From NCBI GenBank assembly GCA_033002965.1, contig JAURVB010007300.1, positions 1 through 64,000 on the forward strand: DNA of 64,000 bases, given 5' to 3'. The position numbers were made by a program, and so were the translations under genes. The DNA comes from Piper betle. Its lineage: Eukaryota; Streptophyta; Magnoliopsida; Piperales; Piperaceae. The notes below the pieces were generated by a model, which was not told where the DNA came from, ran no database searches, and worked only from the letters and a program-made list of their open reading frames with translations. Positions 22,213 to 34,860 of this stretch are shown here, in pieces (the first letter of the stretch is position 1; every line of letters begins with the position of its first letter).

Positions 22213-22330
22213 TGTCTTAAAAAAGAATTATAAAACTATGATCGATACATTCTTACCGTGAATTGCACCAAAAGCATTGAGCTGCTTATCGAAGCTATTG
22301 AACTGGTCTTTTTGACTGGTCTTTGTAGTC
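22213..22330 (+). repeat. Direct repeat, copy 1
   Basis: About 115 bp beginning AATTATAAAACTATGATCGA and running through TTGCACCAAAAGCATTGAGC. It matches 22792-22905 with scattered differences. Confidence 0.8.
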
Positions 22331-22787
22331 TATTTTTAAGTACTTGGGGAGAAATCCCACCTCCATCCTCGAAATGGCATCTCACGCAAACACACTGTCT
22401 TCTTTTCCCATAAGCCAGAAGTATCAAACATCCTAGTTCTCACCCAGCCAATTGATATCATAATTTAAAAGCTCAAAATTTAGATTCAACTCGACATGTT
22501 ATGAAGTGAAGGCAACTCGAAATTATTTATATTTAAGTTTTAATTATATAAATAAATAATTGTATAAAATTATTATATATCATTCTTTTGATACTTAAAT
22601 TGATAAAATGTGATTTTTATTACTTAAATATATTGATTTAAATAATTTTAATAAAAGATAGTATATTTTGATAATTTTTATTACTTGATTTGGAGAGTAA
22701 ACAATAAAATTAGCTAGTATGGACTCATAAATAGAGTTTGACTAGTTAACCTATGAAGCAGAGTCTAATTTTTAAAGTTTTTGTAAT

Positions 22788-22905
22788 AAAAAAGAAATTA
22801 TAAAACTATGATTGATACATTCTTACCATGAGTTGCACCAAAAGCGTTGAGCTGCTCATGAAAGCTATTAAACGATTCTCTTTGGGTGGTCTTTTGTTAC
22901 GTCTT
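22788..22905 (+). repeat. Direct repeat, copy 2
   Basis: Partner of the repeat at 22213, about 575 bp away, same orientation, roughly 85% alike by eye. Confidence 0.8.
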
Positions 22906-23801
22906 TCGATCAACTTAGTGGTAATAATTATAATATTGAATTGTGGCTTTCCTAGGCACAGATGGTATTAATTTGGACATTGGTTTTATTCGAAGATATT
23001 GGCAGGTTTTATTGTAGATCGTAAGTAATACATCTCTGAATGCACCTGACACTTGAAAGATTGGTGATATTGTTGGCGGAGTTCAATTGCTCTGATGATC
23101 AATCTCTTTGCTTGTAATATATATATATATATGCAGTATAATAATATATAAATAACATAGCGTGAAAATTTATTTTTGATTAGAATTTCTCACCTTATGC
23201 CTAAAAAACATGATATTGCGCCAACTGGGTAGGGTAGCAAGGTACAGTATTATTTCTTTTAATCAAAGTTTTTAAAGGAAGCCTGTGTATATATATATAT
23301 ACGGCAGTACTTGTATAGGCTGCCCCATATTTGCAACGCACCAGCACTACCCTTTAGATCCAAACACCCCCCCCCCCCCCACTCCCTATGCCTCCTCTCT
23401 GCGCCGCAAGCAGCCGGCATGGCTGCGGCCAACGCCACCCCCTCGGCCAAGGCCCAACGCCGCCCGCTCGGCCGAGGCCCAGCGCCGCCCCCGCCCAGCG
23501 CATCCCTACACGTTATATTTGTTAAGCTATTGTAATAGCGTGAGCTGTAAGAGAAATTGGACCATGCAGCACTTTTTTCTCATACTACTTTTCTTATTTC
23601 ACCTTATACAATATATTACCCCGTTTTTGCCTTTTTTTCTTTCTCTTGATCATTTCTAGCCGTAGGCTGATTATCAAACTTGTTTGTCTACATCTTTGTC
23701 TCTTTTTATGTCGAATTATTAAATCTGCTGCTACAAGCCTATAGGATGATCATTTCTATTACTGCATTTAGAGCTGTTGTATTCTGCATGACTGGATGCA
23801 G

Positions 23802-24709
23802 GTGCAATGAGGGTTATTCAGGCGGTTGTCCCTCTTGTGGCAAGCAGGGAAGAGGGTAAAATTGTTAATATACGAAGTGTCTCCGCTCTGGCTCCTGGTC
23901 CTTGGGCTGGTGCTTATTCGGCATCAAAAGCTGTTCTACATGCCTTAACTGACAGCTTAAGGTTTTAATCTCAACCCTTCTGATCAGAAGATGAAGTTGC
24001 TTGCTCTAAAGATGTAAATTCCACAAAAAGTTGGTACAATAAGATAAGAAAGTATATATTACACGGGTTGTTTTCACCAATGCGCTTTGTGAATCTAATC
24101 CTTGAACGTGGATGCTTCTTTCACCTCTTTTGAAGCTAACATGAAGATTGCTTAATAAGTGGCTATTCAATGATATCATTCTTACGGAAGATGTTTGAGG
24201 AAGAATTTGTTTTTGGAATTATCTTGATTAAATTTTCAGAGTTACCACGAGTGAGCTTTTATTGATGAATTTTCTGTTTTGTTCAGATTGGAACTTAGGC
24301 CTTTCGGAATAGAAGTCATAATTGTTGTTCCAGGCGCGATCAAATCAAACATGGAAATCAGGCCTGGTTCAATCCAATAAACTCGCTGATTGGAAGCTAT
24401 ACAAAATCAGGCCTGGCTCAATACAATAAACTTGCTGATTGGAAGCTATACAAAGCTTATGATGAAACTATGAGAAAGATAGCTGAGGTCTCCCAAGACT
24501 CGAGATGTACTCCTGCAGATGAGTTTGCTAAGAAGGCTGTTGCTGCAGTTCTGAAAACCAACTCTCGACCATGGTTCTCTTGTGGTTACTTGGCTACACC
24601 CATGGCAATTCTTTATAACTTGCCCATATTTATCAAGGATGGTTTCTTCCAAATGGTGATGATGAAAAAGTCATCGAGCTCTACAGACTTCGAAAATCCA
24701 AAATTTTAA
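23802..24709 (+). pseudogene. Short-chain dehydrogenase/reductase, 5'-truncated and frame-broken
   Basis: Exon 23802-23961 encodes [20 protein letters not shown] followed by [23 protein letters not shown], which holds the catalytic Ser and the YxxxK motif (YSASK). After a GT-AG intron, exon 24287-24709 encodes LELRPFGIEVIIVVPGAIKS and ends with FEKN-like tail residues (SSSSTDFENPKF). The closest family I recognise is the plant relatives of NADPH-dependent 1-acyl-dihydroxyacetone-phosphate reductase. The nucleotide-binding half is absent upstream. Two bases appear lost near 24351-24358 and a 48-bp segment (24359-24406) is duplicated directly after it, so a stop follows in the written frame. 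Downstream the reading is clean. Either a pseudogene or a badly assembled copy; missing 5' exons favour a pseudogene. Confidence 0.8.
24359..24454 (+). repeat. 48-bp tandem duplication inside the dehydrogenase exon
   Basis: TCAGGCCTGG(T/C)TCAAT begins at 24359 and 24407, and likeness continues through GATTGGAAGCTATACAAA. The unit is 16 codons, so the duplication itself preserves frame. Confidence 0.93.
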
Positions 24710-25535
24710 TCTCTAACCGAGGTTTCAGTTGCTGGTTTTAATATATAAAGTTGTGGTTGTTTGATAATAAGTTGTAAGAAAATTGGGAGTCATGTAGCTT
24801 TACAGTAATCATCACCCCAGGGCTCGGCCACCCCTCTCATAGTTATAATATATTTGGGATCTGTGTTACTGGTTGGGGAGCAAAGCATTCATCATCCGGC
24901 CTATTTCTTATATGTTTGCTCGTTATCAGAAGCTGGGCTTGTGACTTGTCACCCAGTATCCGTGATATGAACATGACAATGCTCGGGTTCTTTGGGGTTG
25001 CCACGCTTCTCAAAATCAGATGCTTTCGTGGTTACCTAACTCATGGAGTTGTTATGTTGGTAAGACTTCAATGCTTTGCTAGTCCTCTTGAGCATACAAT
25101 ATCCTGGTTGCAGTAACCACTATTGGGATGTCTCAAGAACTTACCCTGGCATACCAGGCCATGATCATTTGTGCGGTTCCCACATGGATATACCATACCG
25201 AGTGAAGATTTTCTTCAATTTAACTGATTTACAAGAAGTTAAATTACATGGTATCAACAGTTATATTCTGTCCAACAATATTGCGTGTAAGGATTCACGA
25301 TCCAAGTTCGTTACATTAATTTTTTGGTAACATATGGTTGGTAGATATCGAAGCAAAGATCGCATTCTTCTGTGATGCCCACGGATATAATAGGAGTATA
25401 ACTCTATATACAAAAAAATCTACACTTATCTTCCTTGGCCTTGTATTGGCATATCTTCCACCGATTCTCCTATCCAACTGACAAGCTTTTTTACAGTATT
25501 CTTATTAGGCATCCAATTCAGTGGTTTTGAATCTC
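24710..25535. other. Intergenic, no gene seen
   Basis: Convergent 3' ends of the dehydrogenase (+) and the NT-C2 gene (-). Only short chance frames occur and no recognised repeat. Confidence 0.5.
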
Positions 25536-28500
25536 TTATTGTCTCTTGGGCAGTTTGATGTTTTTGAGAGTCATCATAAGTTTTTGTCTCTCCCCTTCAA
25601 CTTCAGCAAAACGGAGGCTCAGCTCTGAATATCGACCATGCATCTCTTTCAATTCATTATCCATGGCCTCGTGTCTTCTCTTCATCCCAAGCATGTCTTT
25701 AATCAATTCATTTATATCTCTGAAGCTCTGAAATACAGCTTCGTCATCCTTGTGCTGCTTTAGCAACGTACTAGCCATCAAACAGAAGAAAGAAGCCGTT
25801 ATAACCAGATGGTTCAAAGTTCTTCATTTATACATTATGTAGGCCATAATTTAAGGCCTACATGGTACGCTCACAAGGTAAGAAACAAATAAAATATTAA
25901 CCTTTGAAAATGACCATACGACTTCTTTCTCAATTCTAGAGCTTCGGCTAATTCAATTTCCAAAGCCAGAACCTTTTCCACTGCATTCCTACTGCCAGAA
26001 AGCTCCTTGTAAGATGGAAACATGTTACCCAGTAGCTCGTTTACCTACAAAAAATGCAAGACAAAAGAAGTTAATATATTCCAAGTGCTGCAGAAGCGTT
26101 AAAGTGTCCTTAGCGCTTAGATCTTTCCTTACCATGTCCAATTGCACCAACTCCTGTAAGCCTGATGAACCTGGTTCATTTTCGTAGACATTAGAAGGAA
26201 GAAGGGAATTCGAATTCTCAACTTTTAGCCTCTCTAACTGCATGAGCAAGAACTTTTTATCATAAACCCATATAAAGAGCATGATTCCATAGACTAAAAA
26301 ATTAGCATTTCCCATAACCGTAAGACTGACATCAATCTCATGAAGATTGGCCAAAAAGACAACCAATGGAAAGACACCAGTTTCCATGTGCACAGATAAA
26401 GAACAAAAGCTATGGCCCATATAATTTTATTCGGTGCATAGTTATTTTGAAGTGTGAGTGGTAATTTGCTATAAGGCCTAATATAGCTATAAGGCCTAAT
26501 CAACTTTAAGTAAATCACTCACCCACTATATATCCTTATGGCAGCTTTGTTATTTCAAGAATAAGTGCTTTTCTAGTTATTTATTAGGTCTTACAGGCAA
26601 TATTGGCTGTAAGACCTTCCAACAGATTATTTTCTTGAAAGTGGATAATAGTCTTGTAGAATACATTGTTATCTAATGAGAGAAAGCTCAAATATTACCT
26701 ACCTCTCTTTGAATGCTGTCTATACTGGGCTTTAAACTCCCCTCTCGGAACTTCTCATTCATCTGAGTTATTTGCTTCATGCTATTTTCAAGGGCTCCAT
26801 TTTGATCCTTCAGAAGTTCCAATGAAATTGCGAGACCATTTTGTGATGCATCCTGAGAAACAAAGCCACAATTAAAGTGGACCACAAAATGTAGCGTGCT
26901 ACATTTAACTTCATGACGATCTCCAAATTGATGTATGAGACAAACAATTATAGGATTCACTCAGGATATTTCCATATATAAATGCAACCGCTAATGAGCA
27001 TATTCATTTCAAAACCAAACAAGAAAAATCAATTTAGCAAATTTTTTTTTCAATCACAATAGCAGTCATGATATTGTTAGAAAATAATAATTTTGGGCAT
27101 GCAGTCTCAAGACTAACAAAATGATGTAAATGACCAAAGAAATTATATCCGAACAAATTCATAGGATAATAAGGTTTCCCTAAAACAATGTAGTGTATAG
27201 AGCATTTCAAAAGTATAAGCATCATTATCTTGAAAGTGGGAGCATAATAGGTTGATCTGTTATCAGTGGGATATTTGCAAACTGTATCCACGAAGAGTAA
27301 AAAACACTTTCTATTGATATTTGTAAATTGTACTCCTATATCTATAAAATTAATGAGTACATGTCAATGGCATACATTCTCTTTGAAAATTCATTTCACT
27401 CAGAAATGTGATGCATGAACTAAGATACCTGGCATATTTTCGGGCTCAGCTGGATACTTCTATTATCAGTGGGATTTTGAAGCAGATCAAGTCCATTATC
27501 ATTTTGCTCCTTACTTCCAGCCAGAGATACAGAACTTTCTAAAACGTCTTTAAGTAAGCTAAGTTCATTAGCTAGCTGTGTCCTCTCTTTAGAACATTGT
27601 TGGAGTGAATTTTCAAGCCTCAGCTTTTCTTCCTTACAACAATCAAGGCTAATCATAGAGCATTCCAGTTGCGCATTCATCCTATCAAAAGTATTTGCCC
27701 TTTCTCTATTTTCAGCAAGTGCCAATTGTAGATCTTTGTCCAATTTTAAGATCTTATCTGAAAGATCTTCATTTTTTTGGCCAGTGCAGCCTCACATTTT
27801 TTTCGACTCTCAATCTCATCAACAGCATTTTGCAGTTTTAAGAGCATCTCTTCACCATGTCTTTTTGAGGCATACAGCTGGCTTCTAAGTTCTTGCACTT
27901 TGCTTTCACATTGTTCTCTTATGAAAGCTATGCGCAGTGACTCCTGTGCAACTGACATTACATTTTCTCCTCTTTCACGAGCTTGCGAACATTCAGCCTC
28001 AGCTTTGTCCTTAAGTTCTCTCAAATGAATGGACAGGTTCTTGAATTCTTCAGTCTTCAGAATCTGTTCAGAAAGCTTGTAGGTGAGCACATAATGTTCT
28101 TCCCGCAGAATAGCCATCTTGTCATGTAATTCCTGCATCAGAGACATCTGGGTCTGCTGCTCATGCAACTGAGACCTAAGAACAATAACTTCAATGTCCA
28201 ACTCATCCCTGGAAGACTTCAAATACTCTAATTCCTTCCCAAGATTCTGAATTTCACTTTCTAATAGCTCTAAAACAGCATCTTGTGTTTGTTTCTCCTG
28301 ACTATCACCAACTTTTCCTTCTGCAGCTTCAGGCACAATAGTTTGAAGTGTCTAGTTCACATTTCTCACTCACAGCTTTTTGCAATTGAGTTTCCAGTGA
28401 CACCAGCATGGAAGATAGTCTTCCATTTTCTTTAATGTAGAGTTCCTTAATAGATCTGAAGTTTGCCAGAGTATTAATGACATCTAGATGTCTCAGTTGG

Positions 28501-31500
28501 AAGTCTTCATTATACTTCTTAAGGGATTCGATCTGATTATTGAACTCGAGCATTTCAACTGAAAATTGATCCTTTGTAACCAAAAGTTCAATTTCTGAAG
28601 CCACGAAATGTTCATACAAAGAGACAAAACTGGTTTCCAGATCAGAGATGGTTGTCACATACTTCATGCGACAAATTTCCAACTTTTCATTCTGTTGCTT
28701 CCATTGTAAGTTGTCCGACTCAAGATCCATTACCAGTTTATTGAGCAGCAGTAGTTCAGCATTTTGATCATCAATACATTGTTGCCTATAGTTTATTTCA
28801 GATATGTAATCCTTTTCTTTGAGCTCCAGGATATTTCTTAAGTTCTTTTCAGCCAGCAACTCATTACCGATAAGTACCATGTTTTCTTTCAAGCTGCAAA
28901 GTTCACTAGTCAATTGAGAAGAATCTGTTTTTTCAGTTTCCAAAGCTTTTATGTCATCAAGAAGAGAAATTTTTGCCTTTTCAAACTCTCTGATGATGCC
29001 CTCAAAATTTTGAATTTGCTGTTTAAGATTTTTGTTCTCATCAATATGATTCATCAATTCATTCTCTAACTCGGTATGTTTTGATACCATTTCCTTGTTT
29101 TTAACTGCATGTCTTTCTCCGGCTTCACTAAGCTTATCTATTAGAGATTGGACCTCTAGCCCATGTTGCTCTGCTTCTAATCTAGCTAATTCAAACTTCT
29201 TTGATAGGTCTTGCGTGTCAGAATCATACTTTTGTTGCAGTAATATATATTTTGATTTTACATTCTCTCTTTCATTTTCAAGTACCATCTTGTCTTGACT
29301 TATCTGAAACAATTGTTCACAAACCACTTTTTGAAGACATTCCAGCTGTGAGATAATCCCTGCAGAGTCCATGGACTCTAACTGGAGTGTTGTAATTTCA
29401 GGTTCACTCAATTTGTTGCAATACAAAACCATATTAGATACCAGGCACCTCAAATTGTTTTCTAGATAGAGGATAGATTTCTCTGCATTATTTTTATCAG
29501 CTGTAAGCTGAACAAATTCTTTCTTCATGGTGCTGATTTCCTCATGTTGAAGAATCCAGCTCAAATTCAAATCGCATTTTCTCAAAATTGGTCTCTTCCA
29601 ACTTATTTTTCATCTCCTTCCTCTCAGTCTCATATTCTTTTGCATGGGCATCATGCTCTGCTACAATTTCTTGAGAGTCAAACAACTTTTTAGCTAGGAG
29701 ACAATTTTCATCTATAGCAGTTTGTAACTTTTCCTCCAAAATGTGATTCTGCGAAACTAGACTATTGCATTTTGTTAAATAGCTCTGCTCAGACTCCCTC
29801 AGTTTGTCTACGTCATCAAAAGAAGACTGCAGTTTAAGGTATAACAACTCCTTATCTTCAGTTGATTGCTTTAATAGCTGAGAAAGGTTGTTGAACTTGT
29901 CTACCATGAGATTCATTTCACCAATGGCTTGGTAAAGACTTTGTTGCAAAACAATCGAAAAAACTCCCAAATGCAAATTCTCTTTACACATTTCGGACAG
30001 CTCTGACTTCGCCTTTTTGAGTAGCTCTTCTTGAAGCCAAACTGATCTTTCAATTTTCTTTGAAAGAGATTCTTCATCCAAATTTTGTATTGCGTTTACC
30101 TCATGATGCAGTTTTGATACGAGTATTTCCCTTGAAGAGTTCAGATGGCTACATAAGCCAAATGGACATTTTCCACTCTTTCTTATCACCATTACTTGAC
30201 TATCACACATTTGTGTCATAAGATGTTCATCACTCATATCTCCCTGGAATTCTTCTTGCATGAAGTCTAGCATTGTATTCTGGGAAGCTTCCTCAAAAGC
30301 TTGCTTGGCAAGGTTGTCATTTGTCTCAAACATAGATATAACTTGAAAAGAAAGCAGCTCAAGGTCCTTCTGTAGCTGTTCTACTGCAACAGAGTAATTC
30401 AAGCGAAGCTTCCTCAGAGCAGCATCTGAAGCTGCAGCTTTTTTCTCAAGCTTCTTGTTGAGAATATCCAATTCTTGCCGTTCTCTAATAAAACTTAAAT
30501 GCTGCTCTCTCATCTCCACATGCACTTTTTCAAGTTGGGCTTCGGAGGATGAATTTCTATAAAGGCAAGTAGAATGCTCATTTCTTAGTTTTTGTAATTC
30601 ATCAACCAGCTGTTTCTGATTCATCTCGACTTCCTGGAGCAGTGCTTCATAGTAGCATTCCATCTGATTCATTTTCTTTATCAGGTCCTCACGCTCTGAT
30701 TTGGATTCCTCCAACTCATACATGAGGGAAGATACTTTTTCTCTGATCACATTATTTGCCTGCAAATTATTTTCATCTGGATGAAGCCCTCTGCTGATTC
30801 TGTAGGGGATTTCTTCAGATGAACTCATATTTTAACTTCGTTTTTCAGTTTTGAACACTCTGCCTTCAAAATGGATACCTCACTGGACAGTTTTTCGCTG
30901 GAAGCAATCTCTGATGCAAGTACAAGGCCAAACTTTTGTGTTTCAACACCAATTATATCTGTGTGGCTCTGCAATGAACTAATTTCTCTCATGAGCTCTT
31001 GAATAGAAGCCTCTGCAATTTCTAAACTCCTACTGAATCTATTATTGTCCTCGTAAGCAGTTGACATATCATTATCCATGGAGTAATCAGAACTCCACCC
31101 GTGCCCCCACTCATGACTAGCTTGGGTGAGAGTATGAGATTCAGAAAGGCTTTCTTTTACAACTTGAGGAACTGGGTCAAGAGAAAATCCGATTAAATCA
31201 CCAGACATGGTGCTTTTGAGGCTGTCAACTTCATAATTCATAGAAATATCGTGCTTGTCAATATGGAGACTTCCTGAAGTGTTGGACAAACCATCAATGC
31301 CAACTGCTGAATCTGCATAGTCATCATTGCTTACTTCTCTTTCTTCCTCAAGTGAAGGAAGTTCCACATTATCAGATTTAAATTTGACTTTCGGATTTGA
31401 CTGCAAAGCATGAATTAGTCCTCATCAATAAGCCATGCATGAAATAAAGAAAATTACAAGAGACGGTAAGGTAAAAAATAAAGTACCCATGGTCAAGTGG

Positions 31501-33204
31501 CATCAATTTATAAACACATCAGGAGTATCTTAGCTTAGGATTTTTTTGTAATTTTATACGTCTAAGGAGATATTTATAGTCTTGATAATTACATTAATCA
31601 GGTATTAGAGTCTATTTAGTTAAGGATCCTTAGCATTAGCCTAAAAATAGTAGCTTTTTCATCATTGTAAAACAGGGTTTGAGATTGATTAAGAAGCCAA
31701 GACAGTGGTGTTTTGGTATCTCCATTGTCCTTAGTTAATCATCTTTGATTTCTCAATTTCTTATCCCTCGATAGTTTTTTTCATTGAATTATTCTTCATC
31801 AATTAGGTTGCCGTTAAACATTAAGTACACAGTGGACAAACATGTCCACAAAAATTCTCTATGGACATACTGTAAATAATTTCTCAATTATCCAAGCAAA
31901 AACGCTAAAAAGTTAAACATTGTTGTACCCTTTCAATCGGATCATTAGATGTTGGCTCAGTAACTGAGCGGAATCCCTTCTCCCTAAGCTCTCGCTGCTT
32001 TTCAAACTCCCTGTAGCAACCCAACATGCAATAATCAAAACAGCATATAAGATATATTTTTTTTGTAAAGAAAAATGGGATACAATAAACTGGGAGTTGT
32101 CAAAAAGTAAAGCATTTCTTAAGATATAACTCTTTCATCAAGCATTGAACACGCACCTGAAACCGGTTTTTGATGTGAGAAGTTGGACGGTTGCCTGCAG
32201 TAGCACAATTTTTGTCAATGATGGGTACAATCAACATGCTATATAGCTTCTATTCTAAAAGCTAGCAATGACAACGGATAGTATTGAAATGCCATAAACG
32301 GCAATAGAAAAAGGAGAAAATAGCAAGAACAATCAACGATTTGACAACCTGTAATCATAAACAATGTAACAAGGTAGAAATCATCCAGCAATTTTCACAC
32401 TCTATATATGAGAATGTCCTCACATGCAAAATGGTTCCTGAACCGCACCCTGCAAGAGGAAGTGCAACAGAATATGGTTTCGCTGAATCCACATAATCAG
32501 CAAGGTTGATGGTCGTCTCACCAAGCACATTTGACCGAGCAGAGCCCTTTGGATGAATTAAATATGGTTAGAAGAACATTTTACTTCATGAACACAACTC
32601 AGGCAAAGCAAATTAGACTGACTAAGAAAGGGGAATTAATACCATTTCCACCACAAGTTTATAAAATTTTTCATCAAACTTCTTTGATTTCGCATTTTGA
32701 AGAAGCTTAGCTGTCTCATAGATGGGATCAGACCATTTGCATGCTCCATTCTTCACATTTGCTTTAGTTGTCTTTGCTGACGCTTTTCCAGAATCAACAG
32801 GAATAAAGGACACAAACAACTTGTCCCAGCCTGGTTGAGGAATCTGCAGAAGATAGAAAGCAATGTAACAGTCTTGAGAGGAGAAAGTACAACTTCAACG
32901 CAGGGCAGAAAAATGAGTATATCTATGAAGAAGCCGTTTTAGAGTTAGAAACTTGCACTTTAAAAATTTAAGCGTGCAGCACGGACAAATGTGATGAAAG
33001 TCATATAGGAACCAGGGTAAACATAGCTTTCTTCTACATGCAAGAAAAGACGAAGAGGCCAATAAGGCAAAAAATGAAACCCCTGGAAGGTGGTCGCCCA
33101 GAACAAAAGCTTGATTAAGGACTTACATTCGTTGCATGGAATTGGAGCCGGAATACAAGTTTTACTTTGGATTTTTCAGGCTTCAATTTAGCAATTCTTG
33201 ACAT
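25536..33204 (-). CDS. NT-C2 domain long coiled-coil protein (myosin-heavy-chain-related)
   Basis: Ten coding exons: 33127-33204, 32643-32843, 32424-32546, 32157-32194, 31929-32010, 27429-31400, 26703-26852, 26133-26237, 25902-26044, 25536-25770; all junctions keep phase. The predicted product is about 1,700 residues. The first five exons encode an NT-C2 (EEIG1/EHBP1-type) membrane- or cytoskeleton-tethering domain, with MSRIAKLKPEKSKVKLVFRL, GWDKLFVSFIPVDSGKA and KNGACKWSDPIYETAKLL. It continues through VQLLTSKTGFREFEKQREL, a hallmark of the Arabidopsis myosin-heavy-chain-related family. The 4-kb exon is heptad-rich coiled coil throughout. As written this exon has four frame breaks: near 30830 and 27772 (each one base short, in A runs), and near 29548 and 28342 (one extra or two missing). 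Reading continues cleanly across each, so the gene is probably intact in life. The C-terminus ends TLKNIKLPKRQ. The precise cellular role is not known to me. Confidence 0.9.
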
Positions 33205-34860
33205 TATTGCTCAGAGAATAATACTACCTCAACCTGCAGATCAATATTACCCGATAAGTGATCCCTTAAACATTATCAGTATACACTCAATTACATGAAA
33301 TGTATTACAAACAGTCACTTGAATATAGACATCTTCAGAAGAAGACACTTCACACGGCCCAGTGATTCCGGCCTACAAATGTACTTAAATAATTTTGTAA
33401 TAACTTTAAGGAACAGTGGTTTTCCCTAGGCCTGGTTGAGCGCAACCAGCATTGGATAAACTGCAACACTGACTTCCAAGCACAAACATAGATAAGAAGT
33501 TTTAATAAAAGAATCATGTATGTATGTGATCTGAGAAAAAACAACAAAAAAGAAATAAAAAAATCACGGTCACAAAAGTGGTCAGTGAGCCACAGGTTTA
33601 CTATAGCACAAGGGGCAATATGGCCGTCAACATTTTAACAACAGGAATGCTTGTCTACGCTCTGGATAGTAAGAAAAGGCAAGGGATACATAATACAGAT
33701 TATTGCCTCAATGAAAACTAGAATCAATGACCTCTGGCTCAAATCTGCAGGTGTAGTTTGGCCAATATCATACTTAATAGCTTGCTTGAAGGAAGTCAAG
33801 AAAAAAGGTTTCAAATTAAGATATTTCACTGTTGCGTATAAGATCTCCAAGAACATGTTGGTGAAGATTTGCAATGCAGGGGAGAGCTCATATACGTTCC
33901 TTAATATAAAAATTCATCACTTTCCGTACACGGCCAACAAAGTGCAAATTCTCCATTACAATTTACAGAGTAAAAGAAATGATCAATATTACAAATCCTG
34001 AAACTTTACCAACTAAAATTTTAAAGGTGGTCTTCAGGATGTATTGTGCATTTGGAAATCATTAAATTGGTTGAAATATTTGCTGTAGAATAAAAGGCAT
34101 AAATTCAAAACTGAAAACAATATTTCATCTTTAACAACTTAGGTGTGGTCCTTTACAATGCATTATCCCAGATCCGCATTCTAACAAAGTAATCAGACAG
34201 CAAATGCGGCATATAGCAGAAGCAAAACTTCCACCAGCTCTTCCGCATTAAAATCATAGAAATGATAACCGATAACCGAATGGGTGCTATCATCAAACAC
34301 AAAGGCAATTTCAAGAACAAACCTGTTAGAATCATAGAGAACCAAATTCAAGATTTTCTAACTCCACCTACATTTTAGCATCCTAAGCTCAAAATCAGCA
34401 ACAAGTAAGCCCAGGGAGCAGAAAGTAAGCAGCACGGTGCAAAGTACTCCAAAAGCCAGATATACTCACACTTCAAAACCTCCACAACACGAGAACTACC
34501 CCAGAAACTGGTCAGCTCATCCCCATTCCCGCTAAGCTCCACAAGATTTCATCTTTCCACTCGAAAACCAAGCCTTTTCACTCACAGCACAGCTCCAGAT
34601 TCATCAATCACCCACATTTCCGGACAAGTTCTAATCAGCAGCAGAAAAGAACAAAAATAAAAATCCAAAAAAAATCCCCCCACCCCCCCACACACTCACA
34701 AAACAAGGAGAGCAGGGGGATCCACATCTCGTACCTAACTCCACAACGAGCCACTGCTATGCTTTGAGAGGAAGGGATCGAGAGGAGGAGTGGGGTGCAA
34801 GATTGGGCGAGTCGGCCATTGAAGAGATCGGAGATGGGATCGGGGAAGACGGTGGAGTTC
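33205..34860 (-). other. 5' leader exon and leader intron of the NT-C2 gene
   Basis: A good acceptor (CTGCAG|GTTGAGG, exon from 33233) lies 29 bp before the start codon. A candidate donor (TTAG|GTACGAG) sits at 34734, giving a leader intron of about 1.5 kb and a first exon from 34735 to roughly 34860. The intron holds only short chance frames. This is inferred from splice signals alone. Confidence 0.5.

Larger units (their letters stand above)
21719..23801. other. Intergenic, AT-rich with repeats and low-complexity DNA
   Basis: It contains short TA runs (21900, 23116, 23287), a direct repeat pair (22219 and 22788, listed separately) and a poly-C tract with a GC-rich stretch at 23368-23500. 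The missing first exons of the dehydrogenase downstream would be expected here, but I could not find a GxxxGxG Rossmann motif. Confidence 0.5.
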
